Assembly: GCA_029552745.1 (NCBI GenBank)
Contig: JAKPDK010000069.1
Location: 1 to 41,818, forward strand
From: Candidatus Hydrogenedentota bacterium
GTDB taxonomy: Bacteria > Hydrogenedentota > Hydrogenedentia > Hydrogenedentales > SLHB01
Direction of reading: 5' to 3'
DNA length: 41,818 bases
In this document: piece by piece, positions 34,423-41,818 of the stretch
Position numbering within the stretch: the first letter of the stretch is position 1
Layout of the letters: the number at the start of each line of letters is the position of its first letter
Program-made: the position numbers and the translations under genes
Notes under the pieces: model-generated
The model's input: the letters and a program-made list of their open reading frames with translations, nothing else
Databases searched by the model: none
What the model was told of the DNA's origin: nothing

Positions 34423-35610
34423 CTATTCAGGGGAATGCTTGTTCTCTTCAGGAACGGCGCCATTTCTGCCTTTGTTAGCGCCCAGAACATTCTTGCCGAT
34501 GCGCCCGAGCAAACGCGCCGCCTCTCCGGGTCGGTTCACCGTACGGCTGTATGCGGCACACTCCCACGTGCAAGCGCAATCGTGGGTGTCTAGCCACTCG
34601 ATCAGGCGCCTGGCTTCCGGGGTTTTCAGCAAAGCCGACAAATCGTAGTCAAAATCGTGCAAATTACCCAGACACGGGTTCGTCGGCGCCCCTTCACCTT
34701 TCGGAATCCCCACTACGTCCAACAACTCACACGGATACACCGCTCCATTATCGTAAACCACAATGAAGTTACGCCCCGCCCGACAATCCAAATCTTGAAG
34801 GGTGCCTTCTGCGACTCGAGACACCGTCACACATATCTGCTCGGCGATCGCGTCAAAAATCAGCGAATAAGGGTTAAACGTCGCTTTCGGACGCTTCTGC
34901 TTCAGGAGATAAACATTCGCTTCTCGATATATCTGCACGGGTACATCCACCGCATCCCGTTCATGCGTTATCCCCCGCGCATAGGCAATTCCGATCGGCA
35001 CTTCCGGAAACTCTCTCGCCGCCTTGTCTATGATCGAACGGTAATGTTGATAGTTGAACTTGCTCATCACAAAGTTCAGTACACAAGACACATTGGGCGA
35101 CGATTCCCGCGCCTTACGGATAACTTCATAGGTCTTCAAGAACTTCTGATAATTGCCCGGAACCCCCATAATATCGTCGAAGTGTTCCTCCGTACCGTGA
35201 AACGGTAAACAAAAATTGAGAAACGCGTCCGGGCAGTTTTTCACAAAGGCCCGTATCGTTTCCTCGACACGATCCGGCAAAAGCGAATTCGTCGGAATTG
35301 TAAAAAAACGCGTGGCGGCGTTTTCGTAAAACGTCTGCAAAATCAACGCGATGTCCTTGCGGAGAAAGGGCTCTCCCCCTGATAACGTCAATTGCGGCAA
35401 AACCTCCAGGCTGCGCGCCAGTTTGGTCAGTTCCTCCACGGTGTGCGCTTTCTCGTTCCGGCGCGCCATCATACCGTCCCAGTTGAAGCACATGCGGCAC
35501 TTGGCATTGCACACGGAATTCACATGCAAAATGAGGTACCGAATCTTCTTGTGCAGCAACGCCTTACCGTAACTTTTCAATCCGGCTCGATAACGTTTCC
35601 ATTGACCCAC
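34423..35610 (-). CDS. Radical SAM protein with SPASM-like C-terminal Cys region
   Basis: 395 aa. The radical SAM cluster motif is C34-x3-C38-x2-C41 (VNSVCNAKCRMCFNW), and the glycine motif LTLSGGEPFLRKD is at ~74-86. The C-terminal region has six more cysteines in SPASM-like order: C276 (DLDCRAG), C294 (VYPCELL), C313 (CLGNL), C345, C347 and C351 (DCACTWEC). It should bind a second Fe-S cluster. SAM-dependent radical chemistry is expected, but the substrate is unknown. The GTG start has GAGGGT six bases upstream and a TATAAG -10-like box before it. It is the last gene of the GT39-GT2-radical SAM set, 55 bases after the GT2 gene, so the modified molecule may be a glycan or glycolipid (inference). 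Confidence 0.85.
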   Translation of the reverse strand: MGQWKRYRAGLKSYGKALLHKKIRYLILHVNSVCNAKCRMCFNWDGMMARRNEKAHTVEELTKLARSLEVLPQLTLSGGEPFLRKDIALILQTFYENAATRFFTIPTNSLLPDRVEETIRAFVKNCPDAFLNFCLPFHGTEEHFDDIMGVPGNYQKFLKTYEVIRKARESSPNVSCVLNFVMSKFNYQHYRSIIDKAAREFPEVPIGIAYARGITHERDAVDVPVQIYREANVYLLKQKRPKATFNPYSLIFDAIAEQICVTVSRVAEGTLQDLDCRAGRNFIVVYDNGAVYPCELLDVVGIPKGEGAPTNPCLGNLHDFDYDLSALLKTPEARRLIEWLDTHDCACTWECAAYSRTVNRPGEAARLLGRIGKNVLGANKGRNGAVPEENKHSPE

Positions 35611-35665
35611 GGTGTCACCCTCGTCTTATAAACCGTTCGCTACATAGTGTAACACGCTTGTACCC

Positions 35666-36703
35666 TCACATAGTCCTAATCGGTTTGTCCCAAAAGTACC
35701 ATAAAAGCCCCCAACACCCTCCCGCGACAATCGGAAAAGCAGAAAGAAAATGGATGACCGCACAAAAAACAACAAAACGCAAGCTATGTCCCAAATGCCA
35801 CGCCGTCCGAAGAAACTTCCGGATTCCTATCCCATAAAGCAAAATCAAGAACAAGGCGAGTCCCCAAGCCGTCCACCCCCAAAGACCGGGTAAAGCACCG
35901 CAACAAACAACCACAGGCACGCTACATACCACCACACGTAGTCGTGCCTCGTCTGCTGACACCTGAACCGGATCCAACCTCGGCCGATACTGCAAATAGT
36001 AAGGGACCCACAGCGCCGCGCGCACAAAATAATTCCGCATGACTCGCAAAAAAGAATCGGGAAAGTTGTGATACACGTTGGGCTCCCGCATCAGGACGAG
36101 TTTATACTGCGCCGCCAGGCGTTTACCTAGATCGTAGTCCTCAATCGCGTTTGTTTTGAATCGGGTATCAAAACCTCCCACTGCTTCAAAAACGTCCCTA
36201 CGCACCGCAAAATTGCGCGTCGTAACGCCTTGTACCACGGCCACCTCTTCCCCCTCCCGAAAGTACTGATGAAACCAAAAATACTCTAACACCGCGCCAA
36301 AGTTCTTCATGAACCCATCCTGCGCCGAATAAGGGACACTCAAAAAAGAGATCGCATGAATATCCGGATGAGCCGTCATCTCCTCCAAGACTTTTTCGAT
36401 GAGCCCTTCGGGACACTCCACATCGGCGTCGAAGAACAGCAAAATCACCCCGCGTGCATGGGCGGCACCCACATTCCGGGAAGCCGCAGGACCGATCGAC
36501 TCCTCATTGCGAAAATACCTCGCCCCGTACCGCTCACAGAGCTCCTCGGCACGTTCGCGAGAACCGTCATCGATCACAAGGATTTCCACCGACACGTCTC
36601 GCGGCACTGTGTTTTGGAGCGAGTCCAATAACCTGGTCAGAAAACAGAGCTGGTCACGCACCGGGATAATCACGGACAAAGTCGGGCTCACCTCTCCGTT
36701 CAT
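35666..36703 (-). CDS. GT2 family glycosyltransferase with C-terminal membrane helices
   Basis: 345 aa from the ATG at 36703, which overlaps the stop of the GT39 gene (ATGA); the longer frame to 36754 would run well into that gene. GT-A fold: LSVIIPVRDQLCFL, VEILVIDDGSRERAEEL (~39-54), GPAASRNVGAAHARGVILLFFDADVECP (metal-binding DAD at 92-94). The acceptor-side motif is NAIEDYDLGKRLA with the ED pair. About three hydrophobic helices at the C-terminus (residues ~255-340) anchor it, as in dolichol-phosphate-sugar and undecaprenyl-phosphate-sugar synthases or membrane chain-extending GT2s. It may make the lipid-phosphate sugar donor used by the adjacent GT39-like protein; this is inference. Confidence 0.87.
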   Translation of the reverse strand: MNGEVSPTLSVIIPVRDQLCFLTRLLDSLQNTVPRDVSVEILVIDDGSRERAEELCERYGARYFRNEESIGPAASRNVGAAHARGVILLFFDADVECPEGLIEKVLEEMTAHPDIHAISFLSVPYSAQDGFMKNFGAVLEYFWFHQYFREGEEVAVVQGVTTRNFAVRRDVFEAVGGFDTRFKTNAIEDYDLGKRLAAQYKLVLMREPNVYHNFPDSFLRVMRNYFVRAALWVPYYLQYRPRLDPVQVSADEARLRVVVCSVPVVVCCGALPGLWGWTAWGLALFLILLYGIGIRKFLRTAWHLGHSLRFVVFCAVIHFLSAFPIVAGGCWGLLWYFWDKPIRTM

Positions 36704-39195
36704 TTGGACAAATCCTTCATGAAAATCCGGTACGCTTGCCCATCTTCGCGACATTCAACAAGCCACACGTCGAGACGGCGGGAGCCATCCGGCATCCGCA
36801 ACTCCCATGTCCGCGCCTCGTGCCCGGATAATGTAAACTCTTCCGTATGAAACCACGACGCCCCGTCCCCAACATCGACCGCTTCGGGCAGCCAAGCCAA
36901 ATAGGCAAATGCCGCCCACTTCGCATCTTCGCGAGGATTGATTTGGAGTGATAAAGGCTTCCCGCCGTCATCATGAGGAACAGGACTCCCTTTCAACCAC
37001 GACCAACCAAACCATGGACCGCCAAAACAGGTAACCTCTGTGAAAACGTCGTTTCCCTGAATTTCCAAACCAAACGGATACAATCCATGTGTGTCCGGAG
37101 TTATACCCGCACAATACAAAATAGGAACGTATGTTCCGGGAGATAACGTCTCTTCACCTTTCAATTCGCCGTGACCGCCGTCGCTCCGGTAAAACTGCCA
37201 CACCGACCAGTCCAACATCGATAAGGGCGCGTCAAAAACCGGCATCGCCACAATTCGCCACACACCTGACTCCGGGTGGGTCTCTTCCAGGCTCGTCAAG
37301 TCGGTTACATCAACGGAAAACAGGCTCATCATCTTACACGGCACAGACCTATCCTTACGGTTCTCAATACTAAAACGAATCCCCCGCGTGTCTGTGTCCG
37401 ATTTCATCAACCCCGTGTCTAAAAACGACAGCGTGAGTCCACCACGACGCTCCTCCTCCGAACGGGGTACAAGCCCAAAATCCGGCTTGACCTTGCGATA
37501 AGGCACCTCGCTCCCACGAAACGTAAGTTCGGCAGACACCCCATCGTCTTTATCCCGGCGGACTGCCTCGGTGGCATCGTCGTGACCTCGTTTATAAAGG
37601 AAAACGTCGTAATCACCAAACACCGTGTGTTCCTGTTCGACAAAATGGCTATCTAACCACCGCCAGGTCTGTCCCGCGCTCCCGGGCAAATATTCACGCT
37701 CCCAATCCGTTGCCACAAACCAAATCCGCTTTGCCTGCGCGGCGACCGGCTGCAACGGACGCATAAACCATGGTTGAAACTCGGGGCGACGCACCGAAGA
37801 AGGAAAAATGGCGAGAACATGCTGGACGAGACCCGGATCGGGGGAAACCACAAACTGGGGCGCGTCTTTCGAGCCATACCAATAGAACGGAAACCAACTG
37901 CGACCCGAAGCATGCAAGACCACGTCGCCAGGCTTACACCTCTCCCGTATCGCCGCAACAGCAGGTCGATAGTCCTGCGGTGCATGTACGCCCGGACGAT
38001 GAGGCCATTGATACAACGGGAAACGACCGTTGAAGTCATCCAACAGGGGAATAAGCGCAAAAAGCAGAAATCCCGCAATCCCAGCGTTTCTCACAGAACC
38101 TTTGGAGACGCTCGCAAGTGCAAAACCGCACCAGATGAATAGCGGCACGGTGAATTGCATCATCGCGCGTGTGAGAAACACACTCCGAAATCCAACCGAA
38201 ATAAGATAAATGACGCCAACCGGCAGAATAAACCAAAACGCCAAAAGTCGACACGCTTGGGAATTGTGGCGATACCCGTACCACAAACCAACGCAGGCAA
38301 ACACCGCGTAAAATATCATCGCCGCTTGAAACAAAGGATCGCGATCCGAATATCCGAACGTCGCAGCCTTCAAATAAAACACCACCGACCAAAACGTGGG
38401 CGCTTGCAAATAAGACTCCGCCTGCACCAAGCGTTCTTGCGCCTGCATGAAAACCACACGTAAATACGGGAGAAACAGCACCGCCGCCACCGCATTCGTA
38501 ACAAACCAACGTTTCACAATGACCCACCGCCCCGTGTTGGTAAAAACAAACGTCTCCCCCAAAAACCAGAGATTCAGCGCAAGCAACATGGGAGCAGCAA
38601 ACAGGTCGTTATAACATTCCAGCACCGCCGCCACACCATAAAATACCCAGTCACGAATGCGATTCCGCACCGCAGCCTGATACATCCCAATCGCCGCCAG
38701 CATCGCCGTCAGGGTTATGAACGTCACATCCTTGAGATCCCGCGCCGCGTGCACGTGCATCGGAGAGATAGCTAACAAGAACGCCCCAAATAGTGCCGCG
38801 CGACTTCCAAACATCATCCTGGCGCAACCATAGACCGCAAGAAGGGAACATAACCCAAAAAGCACGGGAAGCAACCGCATGCACCATTCGCTTTCCACAG
38901 GCAGCACCAGTCGCCACCCCGCAAGAACGGTGGGGAACAACGGCAAGTGATTCGATGCGAGCTCACCATGGGACCAAACGTCTTTTAACATCTCGGATTG
39001 GAGCAGGTGCACGACTTCGTCCTGCCAATACCCAGAGGCATCAAGCCGGTACAGACGCACTGCCAGTGCGATCAATAGGACGAGAAGCAACGCCGCTCCT
39101 TCCCGAAATAGGTTCTTCCCTGAAGCGGTCCGCCCTCCTGAGGACGAGTTGGAATCTCCCTGTTTCACAGCATTTCCAGCCAATTCTTGACGCAC
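36700..39195 (-). CDS. GT39-like polytopic membrane glycosyltransferase with large C-terminal domain
   Basis: 831 aa from a GTG at 39195; a GTG at 39168 (with GGAAA upstream) is an equally good start. About nine to ten membrane helices fill residues ~33-390. The first periplasmic loop has the catalytic acidic pair D59/E60 (YWQDEVVHLL), as in PMT/ArnT-type lipid-linked-sugar transferases. SPMHVHAARDLKD at ~144-156 is another conserved loop. Residues ~400-831 are a non-membrane, beta-rich domain of no family I recognise, unusually large for GT39. It should glycosylate a periplasmic acceptor from a polyprenyl-phosphate sugar. It is coupled to the GT2 gene downstream. Confidence 0.8.
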   Translation of the reverse strand: MRQELAGNAVKQGDSNSSSGGRTASGKNLFREGAALLLVLLIALAVRLYRLDASGYWQDEVVHLLQSEMLKDVWSHGELASNHLPLFPTVLAGWRLVLPVESEWCMRLLPVLFGLCSLLAVYGCARMMFGSRAALFGAFLLAISPMHVHAARDLKDVTFITLTAMLAAIGMYQAAVRNRIRDWVFYGVAAVLECYNDLFAAPMLLALNLWFLGETFVFTNTGRWVIVKRWFVTNAVAAVLFLPYLRVVFMQAQERLVQAESYLQAPTFWSVVFYLKAATFGYSDRDPLFQAAMIFYAVFACVGLWYGYRHNSQACRLLAFWFILPVGVIYLISVGFRSVFLTRAMMQFTVPLFIWCGFALASVSKGSVRNAGIAGFLLFALIPLLDDFNGRFPLYQWPHRPGVHAPQDYRPAVAAIRERCKPGDVVLHASGRSWFPFYWYGSKDAPQFVVSPDPGLVQHVLAIFPSSVRRPEFQPWFMRPLQPVAAQAKRIWFVATDWEREYLPGSAGQTWRWLDSHFVEQEHTVFGDYDVFLYKRGHDDATEAVRRDKDDGVSAELTFRGSEVPYRKVKPDFGLVPRSEEERRGGLTLSFLDTGLMKSDTDTRGIRFSIENRKDRSVPCKMMSLFSVDVTDLTSLEETHPESGVWRIVAMPVFDAPLSMLDWSVWQFYRSDGGHGELKGEETLSPGTYVPILYCAGITPDTHGLYPFGLEIQGNDVFTEVTCFGGPWFGWSWLKGSPVPHDDGGKPLSLQINPREDAKWAAFAYLAWLPEAVDVGDGASWFHTEEFTLSGHEARTWELRMPDGSRRLDVWLVECREDGQAYRIFMKDLSK

Positions 39196-39207
39196 ATTAA
39201 CGTGGAA

Positions 39208-39237
39208 AGTGTATCACAACCACCGCATGCCCCGTAA
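39208..39237 (-). promoter_or_regulatory. Weak candidate promoter for the GT39-like gene
   Basis: On the minus strand an extended -10 (TGATACACT; hexamer at plus-strand 39208-39213) has a poor -35 (TTACGG, 39232-39237) at 18-base spacing. Transcription from it would leave almost no leader before the GTG at 39195, favouring the GTG at 39168 as start. Confidence 0.25.
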
Positions 39238-39496
39238 GACCCAAAGAGAGCAAACCGTAGCCCGAAACCCTAGTCCTCGGCGACGGTGGATACGAATAGG
39301 CCTGCAGTGAGGACTAAAAAGATAAGTCACGCACGGCTTCGTACGTTGATAGACATTTGGCAATGTATAAAAATGAAGTCCCCAGGTACGGCTACATCGC
39401 GAAGGGCTCCCGATGGTTTTCGGTGCAAAATCTTGAAAAGAAGTCGTTCTTGGAAGGGCACTTTCCACAGCGTCCCCTGACGCCACGTCTCAGGGT

Positions 39497-39548
39497 GTCA
39501 TTGCGAGGAGTGCCGTAGGCACGACGCGGCAATCCCCTTAGGAATTTT
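39497..39548 (+). repeat. Half-copy of the inverted-repeat element
   Basis: GTCATTGCGAGGAGTGCC...GGCAATCCCCTTAGGAATTTT matches the left half of the complete copy at 15482-15628; the right half is absent. Sequence after 39548 is unrelated. Confidence 0.75.
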
Positions 39549-39575
39549 GGGGGAAACCAAGAAGCAGGATAGATA

Positions 39576-39595
39576 GGGCGCAACGCGTTGCGCCC
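39576..39595. repeat. Perfect 20-base palindrome
   Basis: GGGCGCAACG followed by CGTTGCGCCC: a perfect palindrome flanked by TA and CTAA. It belongs to the same type of GGGCG-N-CGCCC intergenic hairpins as 15650-15679 and 39656-39677, whose middle parts differ. Confidence 0.6.
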
Positions 39596-39655
39596 CTAAA
39601 ACACAACGACAATACGGAGATAATAGACAAAACGTTTTTATGCCGAATTACTTAG

Positions 39656-39677
39656 GGGCGACACCCTGTCGTCGCCC
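39656..39677. repeat. GGGCGAC...GTCGCCC hairpin
   Basis: A seven-base stem with an eight-base loop (GGGCGAC-N8-GTCGCCC), about 108 bases beyond the stop of the DUF3748 gene. It could act as its terminator, but no T-tract follows. Confidence 0.45.
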
Positions 39678-39784
39678 GACCAATCAATTCCTCGCTCCTA
39701 CAAGTTCGCGTCCACGCAGTGAGACCCGTCCTTTCAGAAAACGGGCATCGTGACCAAATCCATTCGCATCGTTTTGTAAGACCA

Positions 39785-41170
39785 TCAACCAAGATCGTCG
39801 GCAATCCCGTCCCCATCAGTGTCTGGGAAATCCACCATGAATATCTGGGTAAAATCTTCCCCTTTGTAGTTCGTGACCCGATTGCCTGCTTCATCGACCG
39901 TTTGCGTCTGCCGGTTATAAGCAATGTGTTTGCCATCGGGAGACCAACAGAAAGCGAACCGCGGCGCTCCGTCACCATGCGGCGTCAAGAAAAGGGATTT
40001 CCCAAAATGAGGTCCCGGCTTAACGCACGTCACGACCAGCCCACCGTCGCTAATACACGCAATCGAATTGCCCGATGGATGCCAGCGCGGGGCCGCGTCT
40101 ACACCCTTTTCCAAAAACGTGGCTTGTACGGGATGTTTACTCGGATCTTCCGCGCGATCAGAACCATCGGACGGAATGATGAAAACCTGCGTCGTACCAT
40201 TCGGTGCCTTTCCAAGATAGGCAATCCGGTCCCCCTCCGCTGTACCTCGTACCGTTCCGCCCGCCCAACTGTGTGTCAACCGACGTATCCGCGTGCCTTT
40301 CGGAGGTCGAGGGTACTCCGTAGCGGAGCCCGCATACGCCGTCGTTATGTCCACCTCCAATGGGACATCCACCACAAACAACGATTCCTGATACGACCCG
40401 TCCTGTTCGCGCACTTTACCGATAAACGCCCGCATCGTACCATGACGCCCTACCCACGAGTCGCCAGAAGCCTTTTCCAATTCTCCGGGTTTCGCTTTTT
40501 CTTTCGGCACAACAGGCACAAGCACCGCAAACCAATGCGTAGCACCTCCCGGGGCATCCGCGCGTGGCTCCATATATCCCACCGTCCGATCGTACTGCGG
40601 CAGAAGAAAGTCATCATACGTAAAACCTATCCTCTTACCATCCAACGTATACTCGTGACGGTGCGTGCCGCCCCGATGCGCACCTGGCAACGTAGGCCGA
40701 GACGTCTCCACATCTCGGTAATCCACCCAGACCAACTTGCCGCTGCCATCCGCAACCACTTCCGCCCCGCGACGATTCGCTTTGTCATAATAACCTCGCT
40801 TGTCGACCTCTTCGAGCAACGGCCCGTGGATAAACACCACTTTCTTCTCAACTGGCGAAAAAGACACCGCCCCCACTCCGGGCGCTGCGTGTTCTCCCGT
40901 CACCGATGCCGCGGGCTTATAAATGACAGTCTCTTTCCCAGTCGCAATCTCCACCATCTCAATGGTCTGCCCATTACCAATCCCAGACCCTACGGTTTCC
41001 CGAGTGTCATAGCACAAAAAACGCCCGTCCGGAGAAAAATTGTCATTATTGTCCAGCTCGTGGTTCTTTGCAGAATGAGTTATCTGTTTCTCCGCCATCG
41101 CAACCGCAAACAATGACCGTGTCGTCAAGAAAACAAGCGTAAGCGTTACCATAGCTATACTGTTCCTCAT
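39785..41170 (-). CDS. DUF3748 (YidR-like) beta-propeller protein, exported
   Basis: 461 aa from the ATG at 41170 (AGAAGGGCG upstream; a frame to 41236 adds 22 unlikely residues). Signal peptide: RNSIAMVTLTLVFLTTRSLFAVAMA. The body has PD40/WD40-like strands (NFSPDGRFLCYD, RWHPSGNSIACISD, CWSPDGKHIAYNRQ) and DUF3748 landmarks also found in E. coli YidR, as I recall it: ITHSAKNHELDNN at the start, VVFIHGP, RRGAEVV, LPGAHRGGTHRHEYTLDGKRIGFTYDD, WVGRHGTMRAFIGKV. Function of the family is unknown. The C-terminus ends in DTDGDGIADDLG, a thrombospondin-type-3/dockerin-like calcium-binding motif. No operon partner; a tRNA gene lies 100 bases upstream on the same strand. Confidence 0.85.
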   Translation of the reverse strand: MRNSIAMVTLTLVFLTTRSLFAVAMAEKQITHSAKNHELDNNDNFSPDGRFLCYDTRETVGSGIGNGQTIEMVEIATGKETVIYKPAASVTGEHAAPGVGAVSFSPVEKKVVFIHGPLLEEVDKRGYYDKANRRGAEVVADGSGKLVWVDYRDVETSRPTLPGAHRGGTHRHEYTLDGKRIGFTYDDFLLPQYDRTVGYMEPRADAPGGATHWFAVLVPVVPKEKAKPGELEKASGDSWVGRHGTMRAFIGKVREQDGSYQESLFVVDVPLEVDITTAYAGSATEYPRPPKGTRIRRLTHSWAGGTVRGTAEGDRIAYLGKAPNGTTQVFIIPSDGSDRAEDPSKHPVQATFLEKGVDAAPRWHPSGNSIACISDGGLVVTCVKPGPHFGKSLFLTPHGDGAPRFAFCWSPDGKHIAYNRQTQTVDEAGNRVTNYKGEDFTQIFMVDFPDTDGDGIADDLG

Positions 41171-41270
41171 GTTGGCGCCCTTCTTATTGATCCACACGTT
41201 GGGAATGAGTGTACTGCATATGACAAGCAGAGGCAAATCCGCCCTGAAGCCGGAAGGGAAAATGGGTGGT

Positions 41271-41347
41271 TGGTGCCGGTGGAGGGACTCGAACCCCCGA
41301 CACGTGGATTATGATTCCACTGCTCTAACCAACTGAGCTACACCGGC
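41271..41347 (-). tRNA. tRNA with CAT anticodon, probably elongator tRNA-Met
   Basis: A 77-base cloverleaf with encoded CCA (41271-41273). Acceptor GCCGGTG/CACCGGC is perfect with A73. The anticodon arm is GTGGA-ATCATAA-TCCAC, giving anticodon CAT. The T arm GGTTCGAGTCC is normal. The anticodon-arm context resembles elongator tRNA-Met; an Ile tRNA whose C34 becomes lysidine has the same anticodon and is not excluded. It is not initiator-like (C1-A72 mismatch absent). Confidence 0.9.
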
Positions 41348-41400
41348 AACCTAGGGCTTAACAGAATACCAAAGACTCCCCTTCCCGGTCAATTCGCTGG

Positions 41401-41818
41401 TTAAGTCCAGTACCTTTGGCACTTTTTGTTATGTTGGATGAGGAATTGAAGAGGGGAGAAGCCGTTCAGGGAATGATGGGGGAGGACGGTATTGTATGCC
41501 AGTAGCCATTGGGCGAGCTTCCTATTGAATTCCTTGAGGTCCGTAAACAGGAGGTCTTCATGATAATCTACAAAAGTTTCTTGTAAGGTGCGGTTGAACC
41601 GTTCGCAGTGGGCATTCATTTTAGGGGTTTTGGGATAGGTATACCAACGCTGGATACCATACGCTTGTGCGGTATCGGCGAAGTGTCGTTCGAACTCTGA
41701 GCCGTTGTCCGAGAGGAGCACGCGCGGGGTACTGGGGAGAAGAGACAAGATGGCTTTTAAGGCAGCAGCCGTATACCGGCTGCTCTTTGAGGGAACGGCG
41801 CATGCGCAGGCAAACCGA
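41401..41818 (-). CDS. rve/DDE transposase (IS481-like), 5' part beyond the window
   Basis: The frame stays open to the window edge (139 codons visible; protein from RFACACAVPSKSSRYTAAAL). It contains the second and third catalytic residues of the integrase core: D in LLSDNGSEF and E in AHCERFNRTLQETF. The C-terminal end is LAYNTVLPHHSLNGFSPLQFL. This is typical of IS481-type and related rve transposases. A TTG inside at 41748 is not a real start. The 3' end is repeated as a scar at 15291-15340. The stop lies 54 bases from the tRNA gene at 41347, so the element's right end is between them; I cannot see its terminal repeat. Confidence 0.88.
   Translation of the reverse strand, partial: RFACACAVPSKSSRYTAAALKAILSLLPSTPRVLLSDNGSEFERHFADTAQAYGIQRWYTYPKTPKMNAHCERFNRTLQETFVDYHEDLLFTDLKEFNRKLAQWLLAYNTVLPHHSLNGFSPLQFLIQHNKKCQRYWT

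Larger units (their letters stand above)
39238..39784. other. Gene-free repeat-rich stretch
   Basis: About 550 bases with no gene that I can support. It holds the half-copy of the inverted-repeat element (39497-39548), a perfect 20-base palindrome (39576-39595) and another hairpin (39656-39677). Short frames here are fragments with no recognisable product. Confidence 0.6.

Noticed and set aside
39719-41116. 465-codon plus-strand frame opposite the DUF3748 gene
   Set aside because: Very Arg/His/Pro-rich translation without any domain; the minus strand encodes a family protein with a signal peptide. Shadow frame.
1-41818. PEP-CTERM-type sorting substrate
   Set aside because: I checked the C-termini of all proteins called here; none has the motif, hydrophobic helix and basic tail together.
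1-41818. CRISPR array, rRNA genes or prophage
   Set aside because: No regularly spaced direct repeats, no rRNA-like sequence and no phage structural genes were seen.

Overview
The window appears to come from the chromosome of a Gram-negative (diderm), probably uncultured bacterium of moderate-to-high GC. The diderm reading rests on a Wza-type outer-membrane export lipoprotein, two lipobox proteins, a SurA/PpiC-like periplasmic isomerase, a type IV pilus retraction ATPase and an O-antigen ligase/polymerase-like protein. I cannot place the phylum with confidence. The gene mix (exosortase, sialidase-like and beta-propeller enzymes, ankyrin protein, GAF histidine kinase, Cys-rich PAS protein) suggests a PVC-like or candidate-phylum lineage (Hydrogenedentota/Sumerlaeota-like); this is inference.

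Left part (1-15.2 kb), mixed strands. A 5'-truncated MFS transporter is followed by a GAF-domain histidine kinase coupled to a small membrane protein. Next come a convergent O-antigen ligase/polymerase-like protein with a C-terminal TPR region, then a translationally coupled envelope set (small membrane protein, parvulin isomerase, M23 peptidase). A PilT-like ATPase with a long N-terminal extension, a tRNA-His, and a carbohydrate group follow: AGE-family epimerase, divergent from a five-bladed propeller protein and a sialidase-like protein. An ankyrin-repeat protein closes this part.

Middle (15.2-15.75 kb): a gene-free junk region with an insertion-sequence end remnant, a 147-bp inverted-repeat element (further copies at 4.83-4.95 and 39.5 kb) and hairpin palindromes.

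Right part (15.75-41.8 kb), entirely minus strand. The centrepiece is a tightly packed 12-gene run transcribed from 34.1 down to 15.75 kb. In transcription order it encodes: a receiver-less sigma-54 activator, Wza, a Wzc-like tyrosine autokinase, a WecB/TagA/CpsF glycosyltransferase, a 1079-aa membrane-anchored TPR protein, a fused exosortase-EpsI protein, a Cys-rich PAS protein, an isoprenylcysteine-methyltransferase-like membrane enzyme, a TPR lipoprotein of the PrsT kind, a polysaccharide pyruvyl transferase, a Wzx-like flippase and a GT2 glycosyltransferase. I read it as an exosortase-linked exopolysaccharide synthesis/export system. No PEP-CTERM-type substrate is visible, and the priming transferase and the polymerase are absent from the run; a Wzy/WaaL-like protein lies at 2.97-4.74 kb. 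Upstream of it is a second minus-strand set (GT39-like membrane glycosyltransferase, GT2, radical SAM/SPASM protein). The window ends with a DUF3748 beta-propeller protein, a CAU-anticodon tRNA and a truncated rve-type transposase whose 3' end matches the remnant at 15.3 kb.

Most notable observations: the exosortase/EPS operon with paired giant TPR proteins and no visible sorting substrate; a tRNA-His lacking the canonical G-1:C73 identity element (it has G1-U72 and A73, the alphaproteobacterial pattern); an AGE-family epimerase lacking a normally catalytic histidine; a PilT with a 138-residue extension; and a tyrosine kinase with a degenerate Walker A' motif.
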